A stretch of 64,000 nucleotides of DNA from JAHEJE01 sp965216335 (GTDB taxonomy: Bacteria; Pseudomonadota; Alphaproteobacteria; Rhizobiales; Aestuariivirgaceae), in assembly GCA_965216335.1 (NCBI GenBank), contig OZ244154.1:1798001-1862000 (forward strand), given 5' to 3'. Below, in pieces: positions 34,937 to 44,467 of this stretch. The position numbers and the translations under genes were made by a program. The notes under the pieces are model-generated. The model was not told the DNA's origin and did not search any database. It was given only the letters and a program-made list of their open reading frames with translations. The first letter of the stretch is position 1. Each line of letters starts with the position of its first letter.

Positions 34937-36937
34937 CTACTCCATGGTTCTGCCGGCTTGTCGCACCGGCAGCGTTATGACGAAAGTCGCCCCCTCGCCC
35001 TCGCTACCGATGGCGTCTATGGTCCCGCTGTGGCGTTCGACGATCTTGCGGCATGTGGCTAGTCCAATGCCGGTTCCCTCGTACTCGTTGCGCCCATGCA
35101 GTCTTTGGAAGATCGTGAAGATCTGATCCTTGTATTTGTCGTCAAAGCCGATGCCGTTGTCGGCGATGCTGAGCTTGCAGACGTCCGGTGTCCCGGTCAT
35201 GAAGTTGCCTTCGATGATCTCCGCGGTAATCCGCACGACCGGCTGGACATCCGGCTCCTGGAATTTCAGTGCATTGCCGATCAGGTTTTGCAGCAACTGG
35301 CGCATCTGCGTCGGGTCCGCATCAATGGTCGGCAAACCATCGAATTCGACACGCGCTCCGGTTTCCTCGATACGAATCTGCAGATCGGAAATCACGCCCT
35401 CGGTCACTTGGTTCAGATCGACCCTGCCAAACGGCTTGGCCTTGGTCGTGACCCGCGAATAGGTCAGTAGATCATTGATCAGGAGGCGCATCCGGGCAGT
35501 CGCGTTCTGCATCCGGTCAAGGTAGGTCTTGCCGCCTTCGGGAATGTCCGCGCCGTACTTCTGCACCAGACGATCGCCAAAGGTTTCGATCTTGCGCAAC
35601 GGCTCCTGAAGGTCATGCGAAGCCACATAGGCGAACTCAACCAGTTCCCGGTTACTGGCCTCCAGACGTTGCGTGTACTGCCGCAGTTCCTCCTCATGGC
35701 GCTCCAGTTCGGTGATGTCCTGGTAGGTCGCGATCGAACCACCATCCGGCATCGGCTGATGCATCACGGCAATCACACGGCCGTCCCTGAGAAACTGCTT
35801 CAAAGTCGCACGCTTGCGCAGGCGCGCATGGTCGGGACGTTCCTCCTTGGCCCGCTTGGCGTCCTCGGCGGAGTAGTTACCGATCCTTACCGAGTAGTCC
35901 ATGATCTCGGGAAGTCTGATGCCCGGCTTCACGACATCCTCCGAGAACCCGTACATCTCCAGATAGCGGCGGTTCGCAACGATCAGGCGCTGCTCTGAAT
36001 CGAACATGCACAGCCCCTGGATCATATTGTTCAGCGCGGTGTCGAAGTGGATGTTGCGTCGGCGCAGTTCGTGGCTGACGCTCAAGATCTCGGCTTCACG
36101 CTGCTTCAATTCCGTGATGTCTGCACGCGTTCCAACGATGCCGCCGTCACTGGTGCGCTTTTCATGGACCCGAACCCAACGCCCGTCGGTCATCAGCAGA
36201 TCATGCGGTTCGCCGGGATTTTGATGCTGCTCCAATCGCCACTTGATGAACTCTTCACGCGTCATGCCGTTGGTTTCGTAGCCGCAACGCTTCATGCCGA
36301 CTCTCAGCATGTCCTCGTACTTGCAGCCGGGCGAGATGATGTCGGCGATGTGCGGATTCAGATCGATGTACTGCTTGTTGTAGACAATCAGCCGGTCATC
36401 GGCGTCGTAAAGCGCAAAGCCGTCCGCCATGGCTTCCAGGGCATGCGCCATGCGGATACGGGCCGCCTGCGCAATCATTTCCAGCCGGTCACCGGTATGC
36501 GTGGCCTCGCCGGCATCGCCAGCCGGGCGGACGGTCTCTACCATTTGCCCGCTGTCGAGCAATCGGCGATGAACGCTGATTTGCTCGCCCGATCCGGCTC
36601 TGAAGCGGAACGAGTAGGCGCCGACCTCCGACAGGCGCTGGATGCCGCGCCGGATCGTGCCCTCCAGAACATTTGCAGCATCATCGCTGCGCTGCACGCT
36701 GAGGCGCGCAAGGTCGAGCAGTGAGGTTCCCGGCGCTGCTTCTTCAGCGCTGTAGCCGCACAGCGAAAGGTATTTGTTGTTGGCAAAGACCAGCTTCATT
36801 TCGCGGTCGAACAGGGCCAGGCCGGCATCGGTACCGGCCAGCAAGTCGTTGAGCATGACAACGACCTGCCCTGCGTCCGACTGATGCGCTGAAATCATAC
36901 CAGCGTGCTGCTTGCCCCTCTCGGTTGCCGCTTCCAT
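34937..36937 (-). CDS. Multi-PAS histidine kinase
   Basis: 666 aa. Three PAS-type domains of the PAS-7 kind (about 30-130, 160-275, 300-410), each with the 'A-L-x-x-M-x-x-G-x-x-x-x-D' start, precede a kinase core of the bacteriophytochrome class (VASHDLQEPLRKIETFG; NLIGNALKFQ; DNGIGFD; GTGIGLATC). No transmembrane segment. It heads the kinase-regulator-kinase operon. The signal is unknown; no chromophore Cys/GAF domain is visible. Confidence 0.92.
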   Translation of the reverse strand: MEAATERGKQHAGMISAHQSDAGQVVVMLNDLLAGTDAGLALFDREMKLVFANNKYLSLCGYSAEEAAPGTSLLDLARLSVQRSDDAANVLEGTIRRGIQRLSEVGAYSFRFRAGSGEQISVHRRLLDSGQMVETVRPAGDAGEATHTGDRLEMIAQAARIRMAHALEAMADGFALYDADDRLIVYNKQYIDLNPHIADIISPGCKYEDMLRVGMKRCGYETNGMTREEFIKWRLEQHQNPGEPHDLLMTDGRWVRVHEKRTSDGGIVGTRADITELKQREAEILSVSHELRRRNIHFDTALNNMIQGLCMFDSEQRLIVANRRYLEMYGFSEDVVKPGIRLPEIMDYSVRIGNYSAEDAKRAKEERPDHARLRKRATLKQFLRDGRVIAVMHQPMPDGGSIATYQDITELERHEEELRQYTQRLEASNRELVEFAYVASHDLQEPLRKIETFGDRLVQKYGADIPEGGKTYLDRMQNATARMRLLINDLLTYSRVTTKAKPFGRVDLNQVTEGVISDLQIRIEETGARVEFDGLPTIDADPTQMRQLLQNLIGNALKFQEPDVQPVVRITAEIIEGNFMTGTPDVCKLSIADNGIGFDDKYKDQIFTIFQRLHGRNEYEGTGIGLATCRKIVERHSGTIDAIGSEGEGATFVITLPVRQAGRTME

Positions 36938-37313
36938 GAGAATGCCCTCCCGAACTCAATAGCGTGTGTGGTGATACATGAAACCATCTAAAGAACTATG
37001 AACTCACAATCCTCGATCAGAACGCAACAATTCTCATAACACACTATCTTATAAAGACTTTTCGCATCACCAGGCATCTTGATCTGAAGTACTGTCGCGA
37101 CGTTCGACCGGGTTCTTGCGATTGCGATAAACACTTCCTGATTTGAACAATCAGTTTCTTGCCTGCACATTAACGAAAATTTTGCCCTAATGGGGATTGA
37201 TCAAGTCTACCCATATAGAAAGAACCATATTTTCATAAACATCCCACAGTATCGCTCACTGGTGCGGGCCCGGCAGGAGGGCCTTCTACATGTTCAATGT
37301 GTGAGGGCAAACA
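36938..37313. other. AT-rich divergent intergenic region
   Basis: 376 bp between two divergent genes. The stretch is much richer in A+T than its surroundings and should hold both promoters. I see no RNA gene, repeat or convincing ORF in it. Confidence 0.5.
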
Positions 37314-38267
37314 GTGACAGAGTTTTCTATCAGCGGAAAGGAGCGGACCTATGCATCGCTCCTGGTGGCAGGCGCGATTTGTGCCGGTTTGGCGTTTCCG
37401 GCCTTGGCGAGCGCATTGGCTCCGGTCGTGTTCATAGCGCTGTTTTTCGTTGTGTTGTTTTCGCTGGGCAATCTCGAGGATCGGCCAACGGAGATCGTGT
37501 CCTCCCTCGATCCCCTGACGATCCATATTGTAATGTGGCAAATGCTCCTGTTGCCGGCTGGCGTGACAATCGCATGCTATGTCCTGGATGCATCGTCGAT
37601 GCTTACGATGATCCTGCTGGCAACGGTGACCGCAGGTTCAGCCTTTGCAAGTCCGGCTCTTGTTCAGATCGTCGGGCTTGACCATCGGCTCGCAACCCGG
37701 GCCATGGTCTTCTCAACCTTGATGGTGCCGATTTCCCTGCTGGTGTTCGGCGAGCTCAATGGTGTTCTGCCCGGCAAGCTTTCCTTCCAGCACTACTTCA
37801 CGCAGATCGTCATCTATATTCTTGTCCCGATCGCCGCATCGATGCTGTTCTGGCGTGTCAAGTCGACCTGGGCACCGCAAACACGCGCCCGGGTCAGCAA
37901 AACCCTGCACTGGAGCGCGACGTTTTCTTTGATGGTGTTCTGTGCCGGCATCATGACAACGATCAATGATGCCATCGATCATCAACTGAGCACAGTGATC
38001 AACTTCGCCGGCGTTGCAATCGTTGCATCGCTCATCATGTTCGGCGTAAGCGCATTGCTGTTTCTGCGGCATGGCAGGCGCCAGGCCGTTACGGTCGGCA
38101 TGCTGTCAGCCAACCGCAATGTGGCGATCAGCTTTGTTCTGCTGAACGACATCTTCCCGCCCGAAATGATGATCTATGTCGCGGTTTCGCAGTTCCCGAT
38201 GTTCATGATGCCCCTGTTGATTCGGGCAATGCAGGCTGGCAAGCACAGCGAGTTGCAGGAGGCCTGA
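37314..38267 (+). CDS. BASS-like membrane transporter
   Basis: 317 aa with nine or ten hydrophobic helices, the size and layout of bile acid:Na+ symporter-type carriers. The segment SANRNVAIS before the last helices recalls the discontinuous-helix motif of that superfamily. The family assignment is by pattern and the substrate is unknown. A GTG start at 37314 follows a GAGGG 8 bp upstream. A G/C-rich hairpin overlaps the stop codon. Confidence 0.65.
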   Translation: MTEFSISGKERTYASLLVAGAICAGLAFPALASALAPVVFIALFFVVLFSLGNLEDRPTEIVSSLDPLTIHIVMWQMLLLPAGVTIACYVLDASSMLTMILLATVTAGSAFASPALVQIVGLDHRLATRAMVFSTLMVPISLLVFGELNGVLPGKLSFQHYFTQIVIYILVPIAASMLFWRVKSTWAPQTRARVSKTLHWSATFSLMVFCAGIMTTINDAIDHQLSTVINFAGVAIVASLIMFGVSALLFLRHGRRQAVTVGMLSANRNVAISFVLLNDIFPPEMMIYVAVSQFPMFMMPLLIRAMQAGKHSELQEA

Positions 38268-38277
38268 CCGGGCCTCC
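38258..38277 (+). terminator. Hairpin at the end of the BASS-like gene
   Basis: GGAGGCC-TGACCG-GGCCTCC, a 7-bp stem around the stop codon, with no T-run after it; a weak or factor-dependent end of transcription. Confidence 0.35.
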
Positions 38278-38355
38278 CCAACGCATCGCTGCAGTTGGGA
38301 CAACTGAACTGCGACAGGCGCACGTGAGAAGCCGCCGACCACCTCAACCAGGAAA

Positions 38356-38441
38356 TGGTGCCCCCCGCCGGAATCGAACCGGCACTCACCAGGTGAACGG
38401 GATTTTGAATCCCGCGCGTCTACCAGTTCCGCCAGAGGGGC
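38356..38441 (-). tRNA. tRNA-Leu (anticodon CAA)
   Basis: 86 nt on the minus strand with a long variable arm. Acceptor GCCCCTC pairs with GGGGGGC, the anticodon stem CGGGA/TCCCG holds the loop TTCAAAA (anticodon CAA), the T loop is GTTCGATTC, and CCA is encoded. Confidence 0.97.
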
Positions 38442-38576
38442 CGCAAATCGCCGGCGATCATAGGGCGCGCGCGCCGGGCGTCAATAGTGTTTTGAGCTGA
38501 CCCTCAGCTGCATGGAAACCCGTTGTCATATCAACGATGTGCACCAACGGAAAATCGGCCGCCGATACCGCTGACA

Positions 38577-40253
38577 TTACTTGAGAATTCCCGGCAGGTT
38601 GAGGTCATGGTCCCGGGCGCAGGAAATCGCCTTCTCATAGCCCGCATCGGCATGGCGCATCACCCCGGTGGCCGGATCGTTCCACAGCACCCGCTCAATG
38701 CGCCGCGCCGCGGCATCGCTGCCGTCGCACACGATCACCATGCCGGCATGCTGGGAAAACCCCATGCCGACACCGCCGCCGTGATGCAGCGACACCCAGG
38801 TCGCGCCTGATGCACAGTTGAGCAGCGCGTTGAGCAGCGGCCAGTCGGACACCGCATCCGAGCCATCGCGCATCGCCTCGGTCTCACGGTTCGGAGACGC
38901 CACCGAGCCGGAATCCAGATGATCGCGCCCGATCACCACCGGCGCCGACAACTCGCCCGACGCCACCATCTCGTTGAACGCCAGGCCGAGCCGGTGCCGG
39001 TCGCCCAGCCCCACCCAGCAAATGCGCGCCGGCAGCCCCTGAAAGCTGATCCGCTCGCGCGCCATGTCGAGCCAGGTGTGCAGACGCCCGTCGTCCGGCA
39101 TCAGCTCCTTCACCTTGGCGTCGGTCTTGTAGATGTCCTCCGGATCGCCCGACAGCGCCGCCCAGCGAAACGGCCCGACCCCGCGGCAGAACAGCGGCCG
39201 GATGTAGGCCGGCACGAAACCGGGGAACGCAAAGGCATCCTCCAGCCCCTCCTCCAGCGCCACCTGGCGGATGTTGTTGCCGTAATCGACCGTCGGGATG
39301 CCCTGGCCATGAAAGGCCAGCATGGCCGCGACATGCACCTTCATGGACGCTCGCGCCGCCGCCTCGACCGCCGCCGGGTCACTCTCGCGCCTGGCGCGCC
39401 ATTCGCCCATCGTCCAGCCCTGCGGCAGGTAGCCATTGACCGGATCATGCGCCGAGGTCTGGTCGGTCACCAGATCGGGCTTGACGCCGCGCCTGACCAG
39501 TTCCGGCACAATGTCGGCAGCATTGCCCAGCAGCCCGATGGACTTCGCCTCGCCTGCCTCGGTCCATGCCGCAATCCGCGCCAGCGCCTCATCGATGCTG
39601 TCGGTCTTTTCATCGAGATAGCGGGTGCGCAGGCGGAAATCGATCGAGTCCGGATTGCATTCCACCGCCAGGCAGCAGGCCCCGGCCATCACCGCCGCCA
39701 GCGGCTGCGCACCGCCCATGCCGCCCAGCCCGGCCGTCAGGATCCAGCGCCCCTTCAGGTCGCCGCCATAGTGTTGCCGCCCGGCCTCCACGAAGGTCTC
39801 GTAGGTGCCCTGCACAATGCCCTGCGAGCCGATGTAGATCCACGAGCCCGCCGTCATCTGGCCGTACATCGCCAGCCCCTTGCGGTCCAGTTCGTTGAAA
39901 TGCGCCCAGGTCGCCCAGTGCGGTACCAGGTTGGAATTGGCGATCAGCACCCGCGGCGCGTCCAGATGCGTCCGGAACACCCCCACCGGCTTGCCCGACT
40001 GCACCAGCAGCGTTTCGTCATCTTCAAGACCCTTCAGGGTCTCGACCATCTGATCGAAATCGGCCCAGGTCCGCGCCGCCCGGCCGATGCCGCCATAGAC
40101 CACCAGCTCGTGCGGATTTTCCGCCACTTCCGGGTGCAGATTGTTCATCAGCATGCGCATCGGCGCTTCCGTCAGCCACGATTTGGCGGTGATGTCCGGC
40201 CCGGTCGGCGGGTAGACGTCACGGGTGTTCTTGCGCGGATCGGATGCGGTCAT
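38577..40253 (-). CDS. hutU: Urocanate hydratase
   Basis: 558 aa, the normal length. The NAD+-binding GLGGMGGAQPLA and the HHGGGVGMGFSQHAG segment near the C-terminus are diagnostic. It hydrates urocanate to imidazolone propionate, the second step of histidine breakdown. Its ATG overlaps the hutH stop (ATGA). Confidence 0.98.
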   Translation of the reverse strand: MTASDPRKNTRDVYPPTGPDITAKSWLTEAPMRMLMNNLHPEVAENPHELVVYGGIGRAARTWADFDQMVETLKGLEDDETLLVQSGKPVGVFRTHLDAPRVLIANSNLVPHWATWAHFNELDRKGLAMYGQMTAGSWIYIGSQGIVQGTYETFVEAGRQHYGGDLKGRWILTAGLGGMGGAQPLAAVMAGACCLAVECNPDSIDFRLRTRYLDEKTDSIDEALARIAAWTEAGEAKSIGLLGNAADIVPELVRRGVKPDLVTDQTSAHDPVNGYLPQGWTMGEWRARRESDPAAVEAAARASMKVHVAAMLAFHGQGIPTVDYGNNIRQVALEEGLEDAFAFPGFVPAYIRPLFCRGVGPFRWAALSGDPEDIYKTDAKVKELMPDDGRLHTWLDMARERISFQGLPARICWVGLGDRHRLGLAFNEMVASGELSAPVVIGRDHLDSGSVASPNRETEAMRDGSDAVSDWPLLNALLNCASGATWVSLHHGGGVGMGFSQHAGMVIVCDGSDAAARRIERVLWNDPATGVMRHADAGYEKAISCARDHDLNLPGILK

Positions 40254-41806
40254 GATGTCGTCTCCTGTGCGCCGGACAGGTCCGGCATGGCAACGGTGAT
40301 GGCCTCGAGCAATGCGCCTGCGCCCACCAGTCCTGCGGCCCTGGTCATGTCGCCGGCCAGATACCGGTCGCCGGTGAGCGGTGCGATCTCTGCGCGCATT
40401 CGCGCGATCACCGCCCGCAGCGGCGCACTCGTTTCAAGCGGCGCGCGAAACTCCACGCCTTGCGCGGCGCACATCAGTTCGACCGCCAGTATGGCGTTCA
40501 AATTGTCCGCCATCCGCTCAAGCCGCCGGGCGCCATGCGCGGCCATCGACACATGGTCCTCCTGATTGGCCGAGGTCGGCGTCGAATCGGTCGAGCACGG
40601 ATTGGCCAGGTGCTTGTTTTCGCTCATCAGCGCCGCCGTCGTCACCTCGGCAATCATAAGGCCCGAGTTCAGACCGGGATCCGGCGTCAGGAACGGCGGC
40701 AGATCGAACGACAAGGCCGGATCGACCATCAGCGCCACCCGGCGCTGGGCGATTGCTCCAATTTCGGCGATCGCCAGGGCAATGATGTCGGCGGCAAACG
40801 CCACCGGTTCGGCATGAAAGTTGCCGCCCGACACGATCAGGCCGGTCTCGGCCAGCACCAGCGGGTTGTCGGTTGCCGCGTTGGCCTCGATCTCAAGGGT
40901 CACCGCAGCCTGGCGCAACAGGTCCATCGCCGCACCCGTCACCTGCGGCTGGCAGCGGATGCAATAGGGATCCTGCACCCGCGTGTCGCCGTCGCGATGG
41001 CTCTCGCGGATCACCGATCCGGCAAGAATTGCGCGCATCGTCGCTGCTGCTTCAATCTGGCCGCGATGGCCGCGCAGCGTGTGCACCTCCGGCTGCAGCG
41101 GTGCCGTCGACCCCATGATCGCATCGGTCGACAATGCCGCGATGATCAAGGAGTTCTGCGCCGCCCGCCAGGCCCCGAACAGTCCGGCCAGCGCAAAGGC
41201 GGTCGAGAACTGTGTGCCGTTAATCAGCGCCAGCCCTTCCTTGGCGCCCAGCACCACCGGCTCGAGTCCCGCCCTGTTGAGCGCATCGCCCCCGGGCAGA
41301 ACCTCGCCGCCGAACACCGCCTCACCCTCGCCGATCATCACCGCCGCCATGTGTGCCAGCGGTGCCAGGTCGCCGGACGCCCCGACCGAACCTTGCGACG
41401 GGATTACCGGCAGAACGCCCCTGGCCAGCATCCGCTCGATCAGCGCGATGACCTCCCAGCGCACCCCCGATGCCCCGCGCCCCAGCGAGACCAGTTTCAG
41501 CGTCATCATCAGCCGGGTGATGGCTGCCGGGATCGCTTCCCCGACCCCGCAGCAATGCGACAGCACCAGATTGCGCTGCAACTGCGCGGTATCTTCCGTT
41601 GCGATGCGCATCGAGGCCAGTTTGCCGAACCCGGTGTTGACCCCATAGACCGGCGCTTCGCCCGCCGCTGCCTCGGCAATCTGTTGTTCGGCATGCTCAA
41701 CCGCTGCCCGGCATCCCTCATCCAGAACCGCCGGCGCTCCACTGCGGTAAACAGTCTCCAGCTCGCCGAGCGAAACATTGCCCGGCCGCAACACCAGCCC
41801 ACTCAT
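40250..41806 (-). CDS. hutH: Histidine ammonia-lyase
   Basis: 518 aa. The Ala-Ser-Gly triad that forms the MIO cofactor is in GSVGASGDLAPLAHM; VYGVNTGFGKLA and the late TSANQEDHVSMA segment are typical. It deaminates histidine to urocanate. The start at 41806 overlaps the hutI stop (ATGA). The operon order is hutI-hutH-hutU. Confidence 0.98.
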   Translation of the reverse strand: MSGLVLRPGNVSLGELETVYRSGAPAVLDEGCRAAVEHAEQQIAEAAAGEAPVYGVNTGFGKLASMRIATEDTAQLQRNLVLSHCCGVGEAIPAAITRLMMTLKLVSLGRGASGVRWEVIALIERMLARGVLPVIPSQGSVGASGDLAPLAHMAAVMIGEGEAVFGGEVLPGGDALNRAGLEPVVLGAKEGLALINGTQFSTAFALAGLFGAWRAAQNSLIIAALSTDAIMGSTAPLQPEVHTLRGHRGQIEAAATMRAILAGSVIRESHRDGDTRVQDPYCIRCQPQVTGAAMDLLRQAAVTLEIEANAATDNPLVLAETGLIVSGGNFHAEPVAFAADIIALAIAEIGAIAQRRVALMVDPALSFDLPPFLTPDPGLNSGLMIAEVTTAALMSENKHLANPCSTDSTPTSANQEDHVSMAAHGARRLERMADNLNAILAVELMCAAQGVEFRAPLETSAPLRAVIARMRAEIAPLTGDRYLAGDMTRAAGLVGAGALLEAITVAMPDLSGAQETTS

Positions 41807-43038
41807 GCCCGGCCTCCATGATATCGCCGAAACAGCGGATTGAGGCCAATCGTGTAGGCAAGCTCCGCCGGTTCCACGACATCCCAAACCGCCAGATCGG
41901 CCCGCATGCCGGCGGCGATCACGCCCCGGTCATCGAACCCCAATGCCCGCGCCGCATGGCGTGTCATGCCGGCCAGCGCCTCCTGCGGCGTCAGCCGGAA
42001 CAGGGTGCAGGCCATGTTCATCGCCAGCAGCGGCGAATGCAGCGGCGACGAACCGGGATTGCAGTCGCTCGCCACCGCCATCGGCACGCCCGCCGCGCGC
42101 AATGCCTCGACCGGCGGCGCCTGCGTTTCCCGCAACGTGTAGAACGCCCCCGGCAGCAGCACCGCGACTGTGCCAGCTTCAGCAATCGCATCGACACCGG
42201 CCTGATCAAGATACTCGATGTGATCGACCGACATCGCGCCATAGCCCGCCGCCATCGCCGCACCGCCGAGGTTGGACAACTGCTCCGCATGCAGCTTCAC
42301 CGGCAGCGCCAGTTCCTGGGCCACATCAAACACCCGTGCAATCTGCGCCGGCGAAAAGGCAATCCCCTCACAAAACCCATCCACCGCATCGGTCAGCCCG
42401 GCCGCATGCGCTGCCCTCAGTGCCGGGATCGCAACCTCGTCAATGTAGGCATCGTCGCGCCCGGCATAGTCCGGCGGCGTCGCATGAGCGCCAAGATAGC
42501 TGGTGACGACATCGGCGGGCTCCGCCGCGCCAAGCCGCCGCGCCACCCGCAGCATCTTCAGCTCATTGGCCTCGTCCAGCCCATAGCCGGACTTGATCTC
42601 CACCGTCGTCACGCCCTCTGCGATCATCTCCGACAGGCGCCGCCCGGCAGACGCCAGCAGTTCGTCCTCGCCCGCTGCCCGCGTCGCGGAAACCGTCGAC
42701 ACGATCCCGCCACCGGCCCGCGCGATCTCCTCGTAGCTCGCCCCTTCCAGCCGCAACTCGAACTCGCGCGCCCGGTTGCCGCCATGGACCAGATGGGTGT
42801 GGCAGTCGATCAGCCCTGGTGTCACCAGCCGCCCGCCGAGGTCTTCGCGCGGCGTGTCCGCAAACTGACCAGGCAACTGCGCCGCAGCCCCGGCCCAGGC
42901 AATCGCCTCCCCTTCAATCGCGATCGCACCGTCCTCGATCACCCCGAAGGCCACCGCGCCCTCGGCCATCGTAGCGATGCGCGCATTGGTCAGCACCCTC
43001 GTGCCATCTCCGCCAGGCGTTTCATCCGTCTTGATCAT
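41803..43038 (-). CDS. hutI: Imidazolonepropionase
   Basis: 411 aa, amidohydrolase superfamily. Metal-binding HTH is in LIDCHTHLVHGG; later HAEQLSN and ASDCNPGSSP carry further ligands. It opens imidazolone propionate to formiminoglutamate. The start at 43038 lies inside the short divergent gap to hutF. First gene of the hutIHU operon. Confidence 0.97.
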   Translation of the reverse strand: MIKTDETPGGDGTRVLTNARIATMAEGAVAFGVIEDGAIAIEGEAIAWAGAAAQLPGQFADTPREDLGGRLVTPGLIDCHTHLVHGGNRAREFELRLEGASYEEIARAGGGIVSTVSATRAAGEDELLASAGRRLSEMIAEGVTTVEIKSGYGLDEANELKMLRVARRLGAAEPADVVTSYLGAHATPPDYAGRDDAYIDEVAIPALRAAHAAGLTDAVDGFCEGIAFSPAQIARVFDVAQELALPVKLHAEQLSNLGGAAMAAGYGAMSVDHIEYLDQAGVDAIAEAGTVAVLLPGAFYTLRETQAPPVEALRAAGVPMAVASDCNPGSSPLHSPLLAMNMACTLFRLTPQEALAGMTRHAARALGFDDRGVIAAGMRADLAVWDVVEPAELAYTIGLNPLFRRYHGGRA

Positions 43039-43057
43039 TGCAATTATTTTGTAAGCG

Positions 43058-43080
43058 TATAATGATATTATGTCTATACA
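43058..43080. promoter_or_regulatory. hut divergent control region: -10 box and HutC-type operator
   Basis: A consensus TATAAT at 43058-43063 (plus strand, weak -35) is followed by the inverted-repeat-like TGTCTATACA at 43071-43080, which resembles HutC sites of the TGTATAGACA type. It sits between hutI and hutF where a repressor could block both directions, and hutC is encoded at the end of the hutF transcript. Confidence 0.6.
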
Positions 43081-43093
43081 TATCGAGGATTCC

Positions 43094-44467
43094 ATGACTC
43101 GAATCATTGCCGGCCGTGCTCTGACCGACAGCGGATGGCGCCACAACGTCCTGATCGATATCGCCGCCGACGGCACCATTGCGTCCGTCTCGCCGGACCA
43201 GGCCGACGCGCCGGCGGATGCCCAACGCGTGCGCGTACTGGTGCCGGCCATGCCGAACCTGCACAGCCATGCCTTCCAGCGCGCCATGGCCGGCATGACC
43301 GAGTACCGCTCGGCCAGCCGGGACAGCTTCTGGACCTGGCGCGAACTGATGTACCGGTTCCTCGACCATCTGACCCCGGATCACATCGAAGCCATTGCCG
43401 CCCAGGCCTTCATGGAGATGCTGGAAGCCGGCTACGGCGCCGTCGGCGAATTCCACTACGTCCACCACCAGCCCGGCGGCGCGCCCTACGATGAGCGAGC
43501 CGAACTGTCCAACCGAACCATTTCGGCTGCGAAACAGACCGGGATCGGCCTGACCCACCTGCCCGTCCTCTATACCTTCGGCGGCGCCGGCGAAGCCCCG
43601 CTGACGGGCGGGCAACGGCGTTTCGGCAACGATCCGGAGCGCTTTGCCCGTCTCGTCGACGACATCAGGAAACGTGTGGCGCAGGAACTTGCCAACGACG
43701 CCCGTGTCGGTGTCGCGCCCCATTCCCTGCGCGCCACCAGCCCGGCGCACCTCGCCGAAGCCGCCCGGCAGTACAATGACGTGCCATTTCACATTCACAT
43801 CTCCGAACAGCTCCGTGAGGTCGACGAGATCGGCACATGGCTCGGCGACCGGCCCATCGCCTGGCTGATCGACAACATCGACGTTTCCGAAAACTGGTGC
43901 CTGATCCACGCCACCCACATGACCGACAACGAAACCAACCGTTTCGCCGCATCGCGCGCCGTCGCCGGCCTGTGCCCGATCACCGAGGCCAATCTCGGCG
44001 ACGGCATCTTCAACGGCACCGGTTTCCTGTCGCAGGCCGGCCGCTTCGGCATCGGCACCGACTCAAACATCCACATCAGCCTGTCCGGCGAACTGCGCCA
44101 GCTCGAATACAGCCAGCGCCTGCGCGACCGGGCCCGCAACGTCCTGCTGATGGACGAAGGCTCGCTGGGCGATGCCCTCTATCTCGCAGCCGCTGCGGGC
44201 GGCGCACAAGCCCTCGGCCGTCCCTGCGGCGCCATCCGCGAGGGTTTGCTCGCCGACCTCGTGGCTGTCGACGATGAAGACGACCGCCTGTTCGGGCTCG
44301 CCGATAAGCATTTGCTGTCCGGCTGGATCTTTGCCGCCGACGACCGCGTCGTCCGCGATGTCTGGTCGGCCGGCCGTCACGTTGTGCAGGATGGCCGCCA
44401 CATTGCCCGCGGCGCCGTGTCGGCGCGCTACCGTTCAGTCCTCAGCGAATTGACGGCAACGCTATGA
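43094..44467 (+). CDS. hutF: Formimidoylglutamate deiminase
   Basis: 457 aa from this start. Amidohydrolase fold with NLHSHAFQRAMAGMTEYR (metal His pair), HIHISEQ and FGIGTDSNIH. It converts formiminoglutamate to formylglutamate, marking the five-step histidine route; the deformylase HutG is not in the window. ATG 43094 with GAGG at 43085-43088 is preferred over ATG 43070, which overlaps the operator. The stop overlaps hutC (ATGA). Confidence 0.95.
   Translation: MTRIIAGRALTDSGWRHNVLIDIAADGTIASVSPDQADAPADAQRVRVLVPAMPNLHSHAFQRAMAGMTEYRSASRDSFWTWRELMYRFLDHLTPDHIEAIAAQAFMEMLEAGYGAVGEFHYVHHQPGGAPYDERAELSNRTISAAKQTGIGLTHLPVLYTFGGAGEAPLTGGQRRFGNDPERFARLVDDIRKRVAQELANDARVGVAPHSLRATSPAHLAEAARQYNDVPFHIHISEQLREVDEIGTWLGDRPIAWLIDNIDVSENWCLIHATHMTDNETNRFAASRAVAGLCPITEANLGDGIFNGTGFLSQAGRFGIGTDSNIHISLSGELRQLEYSQRLRDRARNVLLMDEGSLGDALYLAAAAGGAQALGRPCGAIREGLLADLVAVDDEDDRLFGLADKHLLSGWIFAADDRVVRDVWSAGRHVVQDGRHIARGAVSARYRSVLSELTATL

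Noticed and set aside
37190..37681. 163-aa ORF overlapping the start of the BASS-like gene
   Set aside because: It ends inside the transporter gene in another frame, has no ribosome site, and has no recognisable domain.
38919..41821. Long plus-strand ORFs opposite hutU and hutH
   Set aside because: High-GC third-position effects open the antisense frames; the translations are His/Arg/Pro-rich and match nothing.
43070..43093. hutF starting at ATG 43070
   Set aside because: That ATG overlaps the HutC-like operator and has no ribosome site, whereas ATG 43094 has GAGG at a good distance.
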